Shown piece after piece: positions 10,105 to 19,379 of a stretch of DNA of 64,000 bases; the stretch's first letter is position 1; each line of letters starts with the position of its first letter. The stretch is from Pseudomonas fragi (GTDB lineage: Bacteria; Pseudomonadota; Gammaproteobacteria; Pseudomonadales; Pseudomonadaceae): positions 806,001 through 870,000 of the forward strand of contig NZ_LT629783.1 in the NCBI RefSeq assembly GCF_900105835.1. Reading direction: 5' to 3'. Position numbers and translations under genes: made by a program. The notes beneath the pieces were generated by a model, which saw only the letters and a list, made by a program, of their open reading frames with translations, ran no database searches and was not told where the DNA came from.

Positions 10105-10494
10105 TTATTCAGGGTTACGCACCATGACCAAGACCGTTTCGGTTTTGACCTGCGCTTCATAGTGCCCCGGCTCGATACGGTTCATATGCACCAGCGCCGT
10201 GCCGTCCGGTCCCATCAGATAAATACCGTCGGGGGTTGGCGACCAACTTTTGGGTACTTCGCCCAACCATGTTTTCAGGCACTTGACTTCACTGTTGAAG
10301 GTTTTGTGTTCGGCCACCAGCTGTACCGTACAGCGGTGCGTTGCATCATCCTGCGGGTAAAACGTCCAACTGCCCGCCAGTTGCGCGGGGCTCAGCAGCA
10401 GCAAGGAACTGGCCATGGTGCTCTCCGTGGTAAATGTCAGTAATGCGGCGATACAGCCCATTACCTTGAAATTTCTGCATGCCATAGGGCTCAT
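10105..10494 (-). CDS. inh: alkaline metalloprotease inhibitor (Inh/AprI family)
   Basis: A 129-residue periplasmic protein inhibitor of serralysins; the family protects the cell from protease that escapes secretion. A Sec signal peptide (VMGCIAALLTFTTESTMA) is followed by mature SSLLLLSPAQLAGSWTF. The SLLLL-type N-terminus is the part that enters the protease active cleft in characterised complexes, and the AGSW motif opens the beta-barrel domain. Two Cys remain in the mature part (ATHRC and VKCL), as expected for the single disulfide. It lies immediately downstream of aprA, separated by a hairpin that could set the protease/inhibitor ratio. The start may be 10494 or the in-frame ATG at 10485; neither has a strong ribosome-binding site. 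Confidence 0.9.
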   Translation of the reverse strand: MSPMACRNFKVMGCIAALLTFTTESTMASSLLLLSPAQLAGSWTFYPQDDATHRCTVQLVAEHKTFNSEVKCLKTWLGEVPKSWSPTPDGIYLMGPDGTALVHMNRIEPGHYEAQVKTETVLVMVRNPE

Positions 10495-10515
10495 CCATTG
10501 ACACTGTCCGGCAGA

Positions 10516-10537
10516 GGGCAGCGCTTGCGCACTGCCC
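10516..10537 (-). terminator. hairpin with GCAA tetraloop between aprA and inh
   Basis: On the minus strand GGGCAGTGC-GCAA-GCGCTGCCC gives a 9-bp stem with one G:U pair, closed by a GNRA-type tetraloop, 14 bases after the aprA stop. There is no U-tract, so it probably causes partial termination or protects the aprA mRNA 3' end, allowing aprA to be made in excess over inh-aprDEF. Confidence 0.5.
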
Positions 10538-10551
10538 CGGTACCGGCAGGC

Positions 10552-11994
10552 TTAAACGACGATGTCGTAAGTTGCCACTTGTCCCACGGTATTCACCAGG
10601 AAATCGGCTACAGCATGACCGCTGAAGTCGACCGCAAAGTGGCCCAGGTTGCTGGCCGTGTCATAGCTGACAATCGCTTCACCGGCGCGGCCGGTAAAGG
10701 CATCGACAAAGTTCAGCCCCGCCAGCTTGGTGATGGCCGAGACATCGATTTTGTCGATGCCGGACTGGAAGTCCATGATGATATCGGCTGCACCCGGCGC
10801 GGAGTCAGACACTGCGCCAAACACAAAGACATCCGACCCGGTGCCGCCCCACAGCGTGTCAGCCCCGCCACCGCCATAGAGGATGTCGTTGCCGGCACCG
10901 CCCTTGAGCACGTTATCGGCGTCGTTGCCGATCAGCAGGTCATTGCCTGAACCACCAATGGCGTTTTCCACGGTCACGCCCTGGGCAATCGACACGTTAC
11001 CGGTCATGCCGCCCACATCGGAGAACGAACCGGCCGTAAGGTTGATCTTCTGGTTTTGGGTGAAACCGGAGAAGTCCAGCGTGTCGTTGCCGCCGCCATC
11101 CCACACCGAAAAAATCAGCTTGGAACTGGCAGACGTTGCGCTGTAGTAATCGCGATCAGCGGTGGAGTTGAAACCGTAGACGGTATCGCCCGAGCGGGTT
11201 TCGAGATTGGCGCCATAGAGCTTTTGCACCGCGGCGATATCATCCAGCAATGGCGCCGATGCGTAGGCACCTTCGCCGCTGTTGGTGAAGTGCTGACCGG
11301 TGTTGCTTTCGCTCCAGTAGCTCATGACGCTGTAGGCACGGGTGTCTTCGCCATACACCGCATCGCGGTAAGTAGGGTTGCCATTGCCGGCGTTGTAGTC
11401 TCCCGGGTGCGACAGCCCAAGGGTGTGGCCGATTTCGTGGGTCAGGGTCTGGCGACCGTAGTTGCCTTCACCCGGGGTTTTGTTGACCGCATAGTCCTTG
11501 TTGATCAAGTACCACGATTCGCCTTTGCGCGCACTGCTGGGCAGGTAGGCAAACGCCGCGCCGCCGTTGCTGGCACTGAAATTGGCAAAGGTCATGTGGC
11601 CATCCCCGCCACGGGCTGCCGGGCCTTCGGTGAACGTCACCTTGGCGACATCGGCCCAGGACTCCAGCGACAGCTTGGCCTGTTCCTTTTGCAGCGAAGA
11701 AAACTGGCTGAACGTGCCCAGGCCACGGGTGGCGTAACCCACCGGCGGCGCCGTGAGGAAGGTATAGGTGAGGTTGATCACACCATCGCCGTTGAGGTCA
11801 TGCCAACTGGCCCCGGAACGCGTGAGCTGATCCGCGGCCTGGTCGGTGGTGAGCGAAGGTTTGCCATTGACCAGATGATCACCGCGATCATAGAAATGGC
11901 TGAAGTTATCAATCTGAGTGAAGGCAGAACTGCCGGTGTTTGCCGCTTGCACCTGGCCAACGGACAATGCTGCTTTCTCTTTAAGTTTCGACAT
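10552..11994 (-). CDS. aprA: serralysin-type extracellular zinc metalloprotease (alkaline protease)
   Basis: A 480-residue secreted caseinolytic protease, usual length for AprX/AprA. The zinc site is [11 protein letters not shown] (His186, Glu187, His190, His196), followed by the Met-turn SVMSY (Met224, Tyr226), which defines the serralysin subfamily. RTX repeats GGSGND, GGAGND, GGGGAD and GGTGSD lie at 347-388 and bind calcium after export. The C-terminus ends YDIVV, the acidic-plus-hydrophobic type I signal; the short N-terminal propeptide has no Sec signal. AAGGAA precedes the ATG by about 8 bases, within an ANGGA context like that bound by RsmA/CsrA proteins. Gac/Rsm control is known for related genes, but here it is an inference. 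Confidence 0.97.
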   Translation of the reverse strand: MSKLKEKAALSVGQVQAANTGSSAFTQIDNFSHFYDRGDHLVNGKPSLTTDQAADQLTRSGASWHDLNGDGVINLTYTFLTAPPVGYATRGLGTFSQFSSLQKEQAKLSLESWADVAKVTFTEGPAARGGDGHMTFANFSASNGGAAFAYLPSSARKGESWYLINKDYAVNKTPGEGNYGRQTLTHEIGHTLGLSHPGDYNAGNGNPTYRDAVYGEDTRAYSVMSYWSESNTGQHFTNSGEGAYASAPLLDDIAAVQKLYGANLETRSGDTVYGFNSTADRDYYSATSASSKLIFSVWDGGGNDTLDFSGFTQNQKINLTAGSFSDVGGMTGNVSIAQGVTVENAIGGSGNDLLIGNDADNVLKGGAGNDILYGGGGADTLWGGTGSDVFVFGAVSDSAPGAADIIMDFQSGIDKIDVSAITKLAGLNFVDAFTGRAGEAIVSYDTASNLGHFAVDFSGHAVADFLVNTVGQVATYDIVV

Positions 11995-12405
11995 GTAAAC
12001 ATTTCCTTGTTTAGCAGTAGAAAGTTTTTTGACAGACCACGACGACCCCTTGGCGAGATCGTCCTATCACTCGCCGTTTTATGGCGGAGTGAAACTGACA
12101 CAATCTGAAATATTTAGTCCAGCACTTTTTCAGGGCTCATTTGCGCAAACGCCGGAAGTTACCGGAAACATTGAATGTTCAAGAAAAAGTATTTTTTAAT
12201 GCGCAAACGGCCAACAACTGACTGCACGGTCTAAATACAAAAAGTTAAATCGAGGGGCTTCTCATCCGTCTTAAACTTGGGCCGATACTGTATTTATATA
12301 ACACTCGTCATATAACTTTCGTATCACTTCCAGCTCTTGATTGTTATATGCGAGATGTCGCTTATTAATAAGTTTTCGTCGTGACTTGAAAGTTGCCTGA
12401 CCGTT
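11995..12405. other. AT-rich region upstream of aprA, no gene seen
   Basis: About 410 bp without a convincing reading frame on either strand. The composition is markedly more AT-rich than the surroundings (for example around 12170-12310), as expected for a promoter/control region. A short imperfect hairpin (ACTC..GCC / GGC.GAGT) lies at about 12070-12092. I could not assign the aprA -10/-35 elements with confidence. Confidence 0.45.
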
Positions 12406-12551
12406 GTAGCAGCTGACGAGTGGAACGAGGCTGCGTCCGGCTGCGCAGCAGTCGTAAACCAGGCGGCTCGATCTCTCAGGCACACCGTAATTGCCGGTTT
12501 TACGAGCGCTGCGCACTCGGACGCAGCCTCGTTCCACTCGTCAGCTGCTAC
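12406..12551. repeat. 146-bp palindromic repeat (REP-doublet/MITE-like), 34-bp perfect arms
   Basis: The sequence GTAGCAGCTGACGAGTGGAA.. at 12406-12439 is repeated exactly as its reverse complement at 12518-12551 (34 of 34 bases). Inside the arms a second, imperfect inverted match (TGCGCAGC..TCGTAAA..) continues the stem, so most of the element can fold into one long hairpin around an asymmetric centre near 12475. It contains no gene. The same GTAGC.GCTG....GAACGAGGC family recurs at 22179-22258, so it is a dispersed intergenic repeat of a family different from the GTGGGAGCGGGC REPs elsewhere in this window. Confidence 0.85.
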
Positions 12552-12609
12552 GGGGCTACCCTTCCTTAAACCATTGTCACTTGACGCCACCCGGGCATTT
12601 GGGTTTCCA

Positions 12610-12623
12610 TGAAACCGGTTTCA
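12610..12623. promoter_or_regulatory. PtxS operator upstream of ptxS
   Basis: TGAAACCGGTTTCA is a perfect 14-bp palindrome identical to the described PtxS binding site in Pseudomonas. Its position just upstream of ptxS indicates autoregulation. It overlaps an in-frame ATG at 12609, which argues against that codon being the true start. Confidence 0.88.
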
Positions 12624-12674
12624 GCGTCCACTCGCGAAATCGCCTGCGATAACACCAATAAAAGGTTTCAGGCC

Positions 12675-13703
12675 GTGAACAGTTTTTCCGCAGCTCAGCG
12701 CACCCGCGTGACCATGCTCGATGTTGCCCTGCGCGCCGGCGTTTCCAAAGCCAGCGTGTCGCGCTTTATCGGCGAAGACCGCGCCTTGCTCTCCGAAGCC
12801 ATCGCCGAACGGATCGAGCGCGCCATCAATGACCTGGGCTATCGCCCCAATCAGATGGCCCGAGGCCTTAAACGCGGGCGCACACGGCTGATCGGCATGC
12901 TGGTGGCCGATATCCGCAACCCCTACTCCATTGCCGTCATGCACGGTGTCGAAACCGCCTGCCGCCTGCACGGCTATAACCTGGTGGTGTGCAACACCGA
13001 CCGCAATGACGAGCAAGAGCGCCAACATCTGGCTGCTCTGCGTTCCTACAATATCGAAGGCTTGATCCTTAACACTCTTGGCCATCACCCGGACGCACTG
13101 CAAGAGCTGCATCAGGAAATGCCCATCGTGCTGATCGACCGTAAAGTCGAACAACTGCACACCGACCTGGTGGGCCTGGACAATGCCGACGCGGTACGCA
13201 TGGCCCTGGAGCATCTTGAGCAGCAAGGTTATCGCGATGTGCTGATGGTCAGCGAACCGGTCGATGGCACCAGCTCGCGGATCGAGCGCATCAACAATTT
13301 TACCCGCCAGCTTGCCAGCCACCCCACCCTGCGCGGCGCCGTAGTGAACACCGGTGCGGGCCTGCGCGACGCACTGCACCATTTCCTGCAAAGCCCCGGC
13401 AGCGACGCCAAGGCTATATTTTGTGCTAACGGCCTGGCCGCGCTGGCCTGCACCCAGGCACTGCGCGACTTGAACTGCCGCTTGTTTGAAGACGTGGGCC
13501 TGATTGCCCTGGATGACCTCGAATGGTTCCCGCTGGTGGGCAACGGCATCACCGCCCTGGCCCAGCCCACGCAACAAATCGGTGCCAGTGCCTTTGACTG
13601 CCTGCTTAAACGCCTGGGCGGCGACAAATCAGAGCCTCTGGCGCTGGATTTTGCCCCGCGACTGATTGTTCGCGGCTCCACCCGACAGCCCCTGACTGCC
13701 TGA
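12675..13703 (+). CDS. ptxS: 2-ketogluconate-responsive LacI-family repressor PtxS
   Basis: A LacI/GalR regulator of 342 residues, close to the roughly 340 of known PtxS proteins. The N-terminal helix-turn-helix is TMLDVALRAGVSKASVSRF; the hinge helix ends YRPNQMARGLK; the rest is a periplasmic-binding-protein-like effector domain (LIGMLVADIRNPYSIAVMHGVE, GYRDVLMVSE, GLIALDDLEWF). I choose GTG 12675 because AAAGG lies 9 bases upstream and because the upstream in-frame ATG 12609 falls inside the operator palindrome. It is followed by a strong hairpin and then the kgu operon. Known PtxS proteins release DNA on binding 2-ketogluconate. Confidence 0.93.
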   Translation: MNSFSAAQRTRVTMLDVALRAGVSKASVSRFIGEDRALLSEAIAERIERAINDLGYRPNQMARGLKRGRTRLIGMLVADIRNPYSIAVMHGVETACRLHGYNLVVCNTDRNDEQERQHLAALRSYNIEGLILNTLGHHPDALQELHQEMPIVLIDRKVEQLHTDLVGLDNADAVRMALEHLEQQGYRDVLMVSEPVDGTSSRIERINNFTRQLASHPTLRGAVVNTGAGLRDALHHFLQSPGSDAKAIFCANGLAALACTQALRDLNCRLFEDVGLIALDDLEWFPLVGNGITALAQPTQQIGASAFDCLLKRLGGDKSEPLALDFAPRLIVRGSTRQPLTA

Positions 13704-13711
13704 CACTTTAG

Positions 13712-13746
13712 CGGCTGGCAACCTTGACCCGGTTGCCAGCCGTTTG
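13712..13746 (+). terminator. terminator after ptxS
   Basis: A 12-bp perfect stem (CGGCTGGCAACC / GGTTGCCAGCCG) with a 7-base loop is followed by TTT, 8 bases after the ptxS stop. It probably separates ptxS from kguE transcription, so kguE-T-D needs the promoter region immediately downstream, where TTGACA (13744-13749) occurs. Confidence 0.75.
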
Positions 13747-13759
13747 ACACACAACAAAA

Positions 13760-13773
13760 TGAAACCGGTTTCA
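13760..13773. promoter_or_regulatory. PtxS operator at kguE
   Basis: A second exact TGAAACCGGTTTCA palindrome ends only 7 bases before the kguE start codon. It follows a TTGACA hexamer (13744-13749). At this position a bound repressor would block the promoter or start region of the kgu operon. Confidence 0.88.
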
Positions 13774-13780
13774 GAGAATA

Positions 13781-14569
13781 ATGACAATGACTACATTTCC
13801 CGTTTCCATCAGTTTGTCGAGCTACGGTGCCGATCTGGTTCGCCAGCGCGGCCAGGCCAGCTTTATTGAAGTGTTGGCCAACGCCGGTGTGTCACGCATC
13901 GAACTGCGCGAAGAACTGCTGACCACAGAAGATCCGCTCGCCTTCAGCCAGGCCGTACAGGAACAGGGCCTTGAATGCGTATTCTCATCGCCACTGGAAC
14001 TGTGGGAAGCCGGGCAGTCACGGCCCAACACCCAATTGCAGGCCACCCTGCAGCGCGCCCACGCGTTCGGCGCCCAATGGCTGAAAGTGTCGCTGGGCTA
14101 TTTCACCGAACACTGCGACTTGCAAAACCTCGCGGCCCTGCTCAACCAGCAGCCGGTGCGGCTGCTGGTGGAAAACGACCAGACCTCCTATGGCGGGCGC
14201 ATCGAGCCCATGCAGCGCTTTTTCGATCAGGTCGAGCAGCAGCAGGCGCCGATCAGCATGACTTTCGATATCGGCAACTGGCACTGGCAGGATCAGTCGG
14301 CCAGCACCGCAGCCCGCCTGCTGGGCCGCTATGTCACCTACCTGCACTGCAAAGGCGTGAGCCGTCGCCCGGACGGCAAGCTAGTCGCCACCCCGCCGAC
14401 CGACACCGACCTGCAACACTGGCAACACCTGATGACCCATATGCCCCACGGCCTGACCCGGGCCATCGAGTATCCGCTGCAAGGTTCGGATCTCGACGGC
14501 CTGACCCTGGAGCACGTCGCCGTACTGGCGCGCTTGAGCCACAAGCAACAGGAGCTGAGCCATGTCTAA
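13781..14569 (+). CDS. kguE: KguE, 2-ketogluconate utilisation epimerase-like TIM barrel
   Basis: A 262-residue xylose-isomerase-like TIM-barrel protein, first gene of the kgu operon. Visible features: [15 protein letters not shown] at the N-terminus, [15 protein letters not shown] strand (here [10 protein letters not shown]), [21 protein letters not shown] (metal-ligand region) and VTYLHCKGV. It is conventionally named an epimerase, although its exact reaction in 2-ketogluconate breakdown is not well defined. Two ATGs (13781, 13787) are close together; no strong Shine-Dalgarno is present because the PtxS box occupies that place. It overlaps kguK by 8 bp. Confidence 0.9.
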   Translation: MTMTTFPVSISLSSYGADLVRQRGQASFIEVLANAGVSRIELREELLTTEDPLAFSQAVQEQGLECVFSSPLELWEAGQSRPNTQLQATLQRAHAFGAQWLKVSLGYFTEHCDLQNLAALLNQQPVRLLVENDQTSYGGRIEPMQRFFDQVEQQQAPISMTFDIGNWHWQDQSASTAARLLGRYVTYLHCKGVSRRPDGKLVATPPTDTDLQHWQHLMTHMPHGLTRAIEYPLQGSDLDGLTLEHVAVLARLSHKQQELSHV

Positions 14570-15533
14570 GGTCGAAGTGCTGTCGTTCGGCGAAACCATG
14601 GCCATGCTGGTGGCCGAAGAAACCGGTGACCTGGCCCTGGTCGAACGTTTTCACAAGCGCATTGCAGGGGCCGACAGCAATGTGGCCATTGGCCTGGCAC
14701 GGCTGGGCTTCAATGTCGCCTGGTTGAGCCGCGTAGGCGCGGACTCCCTGGGGCGTTTTGTGCTCAATACCTTGCAAGCCGAAGGCCTGGACTGCCAGCA
14801 CGTAGCCGTCGACCCGCAACATCCGACAGGTTTCCAGCTCAAGTCTCGCGTCGACGACGGCAGCGACCCACAAGTCGAGTACTTTCGTCGCGGTTCGGCG
14901 GCCAGCCACCTGAACCGCTCTGCGCTCAACCCGCAGTTGCTCGGCGCCCGCCACTTGCACGCCACCGGTATCCCGCCGGCGCTGTCGGCCAGTTGCAACG
15001 AGTTGTCCTTTGAACTGATGAAATCGATGCGTGCCGCCGGCAACAGCGTGTCGTTCGACCCCAATCTGCGCCCGTCACTGTGGGCCAGCGAACAACAGAT
15101 GATTCGCGACATCAATGCCCTCGCTGCCCACGCAGACTGGGTACTGCCGGGCCTGAGTGAAGGCCGTCTACTGACAGGCTTTGACGACCCGTCCGATATC
15201 GCCGCCTTCTACCTCGACCAGGGGGCTGAGGCCGTCATTATCAAACTGGGGGCCGAAGGCGCGTTTTACCGCACCGCCCAGGTTGAGCAATTTGTCCCGG
15301 CGGTGCCGGTGGCCAATGTCATCGATACCGTGGGGGCCGGCGACGGCTTTGCCGTCGGGGTGGTCAGTGCCCTGCTGGAAAACCTCGGCTTTGCCCAGGC
15401 CGTACAGCGCGGCAACTGGATCGGCAGCCGCGCCGTGCAGAGCCGCGGCGATATGGAAGGCCTGCCCACCCGCGCCGAACTCGACCACTACAACGCGCTG
15501 CGCGCACCTGATGAAACAACGCAATCTGCTTGA
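14562..15533 (+). CDS. kguK: 2-ketogluconate kinase (PfkB family)
   Basis: A 323-residue ribokinase-family sugar kinase that phosphorylates 2-ketogluconate to 2-keto-6-phosphogluconate in the cytoplasm. The first family signature begins [12 protein letters not shown] and continues [17 protein letters not shown]. The second is [12 protein letters not shown], with catalytic base Asp261 in the anion-hole GAGD. Length is normal. The start overlaps the kguE end by 8 bp, with AGGAG in kguE about 7-8 bases upstream, so translation is probably coupled. Confidence 0.94.
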   Translation: MSKVEVLSFGETMAMLVAEETGDLALVERFHKRIAGADSNVAIGLARLGFNVAWLSRVGADSLGRFVLNTLQAEGLDCQHVAVDPQHPTGFQLKSRVDDGSDPQVEYFRRGSAASHLNRSALNPQLLGARHLHATGIPPALSASCNELSFELMKSMRAAGNSVSFDPNLRPSLWASEQQMIRDINALAAHADWVLPGLSEGRLLTGFDDPSDIAAFYLDQGAEAVIIKLGAEGAFYRTAQVEQFVPAVPVANVIDTVGAGDGFAVGVVSALLENLGFAQAVQRGNWIGSRAVQSRGDMEGLPTRAELDHYNALRAPDETTQSA

Positions 15534-15582
15534 CCTGTCACCTGCTGCGAAAAAACAAAAACAAGCTCAGGAGCACCCTCAT

Positions 15583-16878
15583 ATGCAATCGCTAAAACTC
15601 GCCGCCCGTCGTTGGTGGTACATCATGCCGATCGTGTTTATCACCTACAGCCTGGCGTACCTTGACCGCGCCAACTACGGCTTCGCAGCGGCCTCCGGCA
15701 TGGCCGAAGACCTCAATATCACCCCCGGCCTGTCATCGTTGCTGGGCGCGTTGTTCTTTCTGGGTTACTTCTTCTTTCAAGTACCCGGGGCGATCTACGC
15801 CCAGAGAAACAGCGTGAAAAAGCTGATTTTTGTCAGCCTGATCCTCTGGGGCAGCCTGGCCACCCTGACCGGTGTGGTATCCAACGCCTACTGGCTGATC
15901 GTGATCCGTTTTACCCTCGGCGTGGTCGAAGCGGCGGTGATGCCAGCCATGCTGGTGTACCTGTGCCACTGGTTTACCCGTGCCGAACGCTCACGCGCCA
16001 ACACCTTCCTGATCCTCGGCAATCCGGTAACCATGCTGTGGATGTCGGTGGTATCGGGTTATCTGGTGCAGCATTACAGCTGGCGCTGGATGTTTATCGT
16101 CGAGGGCCTGCCAGCAGTGCTCTGGGCCTTTATCTGGTGGCGCCTGGCCGATGACCGCCCAAGCGAAGCCAAGTGGCTGAGCCATCAGGAGAAGCAAGAC
16201 CTGCAAAGCGCACTGGACGCCGAGCAAGTGGGCCTCAAGCCGGTGAAAAACTACGCTGCGGCGTTCCGTACCCCCGCCGTGATCCTGCTGGCCTTGCAGT
16301 TCTTCTGCTGGAGCATCGGCGTCTACGGTTTTGTCCTGTGGCTGCCGTCGATTCTCAAACAAGGCGCGCAGATGGACATGATCGAGGCCGGCTGGCTCTC
16401 GGCCCTGCCGTATCTGGCAGCCGTGATCGCGATGCTGGTGGTGTCGTGGGGCTCGGACAAGATGCAAAAGCGCAAGCGCTTCGTCTGGCCGCCGCTGCTG
16501 ATCGCCTCTATCGCGTTCTACGCTTCCTACATGCTGGGTGCAGAACACTTTTGGTGGTCCTACGCACTGCTGGTGATTGCAGGTGGCTGCATGTACGCCC
16601 CTTATGGTCCGTTTTTCGCCATCATCCCGGAAATCCTGCCCTCCAACGTGGCCGGTGGCGCGATGGCGCTGATCAACAGCATGGGCGCACTGGGCTCGTT
16701 TGCCGGTTCGTACCTGGTGGGTTACCTGAACAGCTCCACCGGTTCGACGGGCGCGTCCTTTCTGTTGATGAGCGGCGCGCTGCTGATTTCGGTACTGCTC
16801 ACCCTGATGCTTAAACCCGCAGCCAAAGATCCTGCTGCATCGCAGCACAGCACCTCACAACGCCTGGCCCACTCTTGA
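15583..16878 (+). CDS. kguT: 2-ketogluconate MFS transporter (ACS family)
   Basis: A 431-residue major facilitator permease of the anion:cation symporter type, expected to import 2-ketogluconate from the periplasm. It has about 12 hydrophobic helices; YLDRANYGFAAA follows TM1, and the loop motif RFTLGVVEAAVMPAML precedes CHWFTRAERSRANTFL, a typical ACS signature. The start ATG 15583 has CAGGAG 9 bases upstream and lies 49 bp after kguK. The central cytoplasmic loop (about residues 190-225) is charged. It ends 6 bp before the preferred kguD start. Confidence 0.92.
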   Translation: MQSLKLAARRWWYIMPIVFITYSLAYLDRANYGFAAASGMAEDLNITPGLSSLLGALFFLGYFFFQVPGAIYAQRNSVKKLIFVSLILWGSLATLTGVVSNAYWLIVIRFTLGVVEAAVMPAMLVYLCHWFTRAERSRANTFLILGNPVTMLWMSVVSGYLVQHYSWRWMFIVEGLPAVLWAFIWWRLADDRPSEAKWLSHQEKQDLQSALDAEQVGLKPVKNYAAAFRTPAVILLALQFFCWSIGVYGFVLWLPSILKQGAQMDMIEAGWLSALPYLAAVIAMLVVSWGSDKMQKRKRFVWPPLLIASIAFYASYMLGAEHFWWSYALLVIAGGCMYAPYGPFFAIIPEILPSNVAGGAMALINSMGALGSFAGSYLVGYLNSSTGSTGASFLLMSGALLISVLLTLMLKPAAKDPAASQHSTSQRLAHS

Positions 16879-16883
16879 ATTCA

Positions 16884-17873
16884 ATGTCGGTGAATCCCTT
16901 GAAAAAGAATGTCGTGCTTTACAAAGAACTCTCCCCGCAACTGATGCAGCGCTTGCAGGCCCAGGCCAATGTCACGCTGATCGACAAGCTGGACGCAGCG
17001 GGCATGGACCAATTGCGTGCCGCCCTGCCCCAGGCCCAGGGGATTTTGGGCGCCAGCCTGAAACTGGATGCGCAACTGCTGGACCTGGCACCCAACCTGG
17101 AAGCAGTGGCCAGCGTGTCGGTGGGTGTCGACAACTACGACATCGACTATATGACCGAGCGCAAGATCCAGCTTACCAACACCCCTGACGTCCTCACCGA
17201 AACCACCGCCGACACCGGTTTTGCCCTGGTTCTGGCCAGCGCCCGGCGGGTGGTGGAACTGGCCAATATGGTGCGCAACGGGCAATGGGTGAAAAACGTC
17301 GGCCCCGAGCAGTTCGGTACCGACGTGCATGGCAAGACCCTGGGTATTATCGGCATGGGCCGCATCGGCGAAGCCCTGGCGCAACGCGGTCACTTTGGCT
17401 TTGGCATGCCGGTGATCTACCACAGCAACTCGCCCAAGCCCGCAGTCGAAGCGCGTTTCAATGCGCAGTACCGCAGCCTCGACGCGTTGCTGCAAGAAGC
17501 CGACTTTATTTGCCTGACCTTGCCCCTCACCGCACATACCGAAGGTTTGATCGGTGCCGAGCAATTTGCCCTGATGCGCCGCGAGAGCATCTTTATCAAT
17601 ATCTCGCGGGGCAAGGTGGTGGACGAGGCGGCGTTGATCAACGCCCTGCAGCAAGGCCAGATTCGCGCGGCCGGGCTGGACGTGTTCGAGCGCGAGCCTC
17701 TGGAGCCGACCTCGCCGCTGCTGCAACTGGATAACGTGGTGGCCACCCCGCATATCGGCTCGGCGACTTTCGAAACCCGCGAAGCGATGGCCCGCTGCGC
17801 CGTCGAAAATCTGCTGGCGGCATTGGCCGGTGAACGCCCGGCCAACCTGGTCAACCCGCAGGCATTGCGCTGA
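16884..17873 (+). CDS. kguD: 2-keto-6-phosphogluconate reductase (D-2-hydroxyacid dehydrogenase)
   Basis: A 329-residue NAD(P)H-dependent enzyme of the D-isomer 2-hydroxyacid dehydrogenase family. It reduces 2-keto-6-phosphogluconate to 6-phosphogluconate, which feeds the Entner-Doudoroff and pentose phosphate pathways. The Rossmann motif is GIIGMGRIGEALAQR. Catalytic Arg lies in INISRGKVVDE, Glu in FEREP and His in TPHIGSAT. I prefer ATG 16884 (MSVNPLKKNVVLYKEL) over TTG 16875, which would overlap the kguT stop; neither has a clear Shine-Dalgarno. Its stop codon abuts the stop of the convergent binding-protein gene with no spacer. Confidence 0.93.
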   Translation: MSVNPLKKNVVLYKELSPQLMQRLQAQANVTLIDKLDAAGMDQLRAALPQAQGILGASLKLDAQLLDLAPNLEAVASVSVGVDNYDIDYMTERKIQLTNTPDVLTETTADTGFALVLASARRVVELANMVRNGQWVKNVGPEQFGTDVHGKTLGIIGMGRIGEALAQRGHFGFGMPVIYHSNSPKPAVEARFNAQYRSLDALLQEADFICLTLPLTAHTEGLIGAEQFALMRRESIFINISRGKVVDEAALINALQQGQIRAAGLDVFEREPLEPTSPLLQLDNVVATPHIGSATFETREAMARCAVENLLAALAGERPANLVNPQALR

Positions 17874-19007
<1,134 letters not shown>

Positions 19008-19349
19008 TCAAAGGATCAATACATAAGTCTTGCGCACGGTCTCCTGGATATCCCAGATGCCGGTGCTGTTTGCAGGCAACATCAGTGCATCGCCCGCTTC
19101 TATGGTCAGGGTTTCACCGTTATCCGGGGTGAAGGTGCAGCGGCCTTGAATGAAGTGGCAGAACTCCTGCTCCATGATCTGCCGGCGCCAACGACCCGGG
19201 GTGCATTCCCAGATACCGGTTTCGACACCGTCGTTGCGCTCGACGCAGGTCACCGACGTCACGGCCACCGGCGTACCCAGCGGCACGGCGACGGGGAAAG
19301 ATTCCTGCAAGGTGACGTTGGCGGTGTTTTTAAACTGAGTGATGCTCAT
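19008..19349 (-). CDS. small cupin-domain protein
   Basis: A 113-residue single-domain cupin. The barrel motifs are recognisable as GIWECTPGRWRRQIMEQEFCHFIQGRCTF-type strand order (C..TPG.W, then EQEFCHFIQG) and later IEAGDALMLPANSTGIWDI. The usual metal-binding first-motif HxH is missing, so metal dependence is doubtful. Such cupins frequently accompany polyamine/amino-acid FAD oxidoreductases in Pseudomonas. It sits between the FAD oxidase and the binding protein on the same strand, with a good AGGAAG 7 bases upstream. The reaction is unknown. Confidence 0.8.
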   Translation of the reverse strand: MSITQFKNTANVTLQESFPVAVPLGTPVAVTSVTCVERNDGVETGIWECTPGRWRRQIMEQEFCHFIQGRCTFTPDNGETLTIEAGDALMLPANSTGIWDIQETVRKTYVLIL

Positions 19350-19379
19350 GGCATGCTTCCTGTTAAGCGCACGTGGTGG

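Noticed and set aside
12271..12590. Short minus-strand frames through the 146-bp palindrome
   Set aside because: They translate the repeat arms, lack ribosome-binding sites and match no family.
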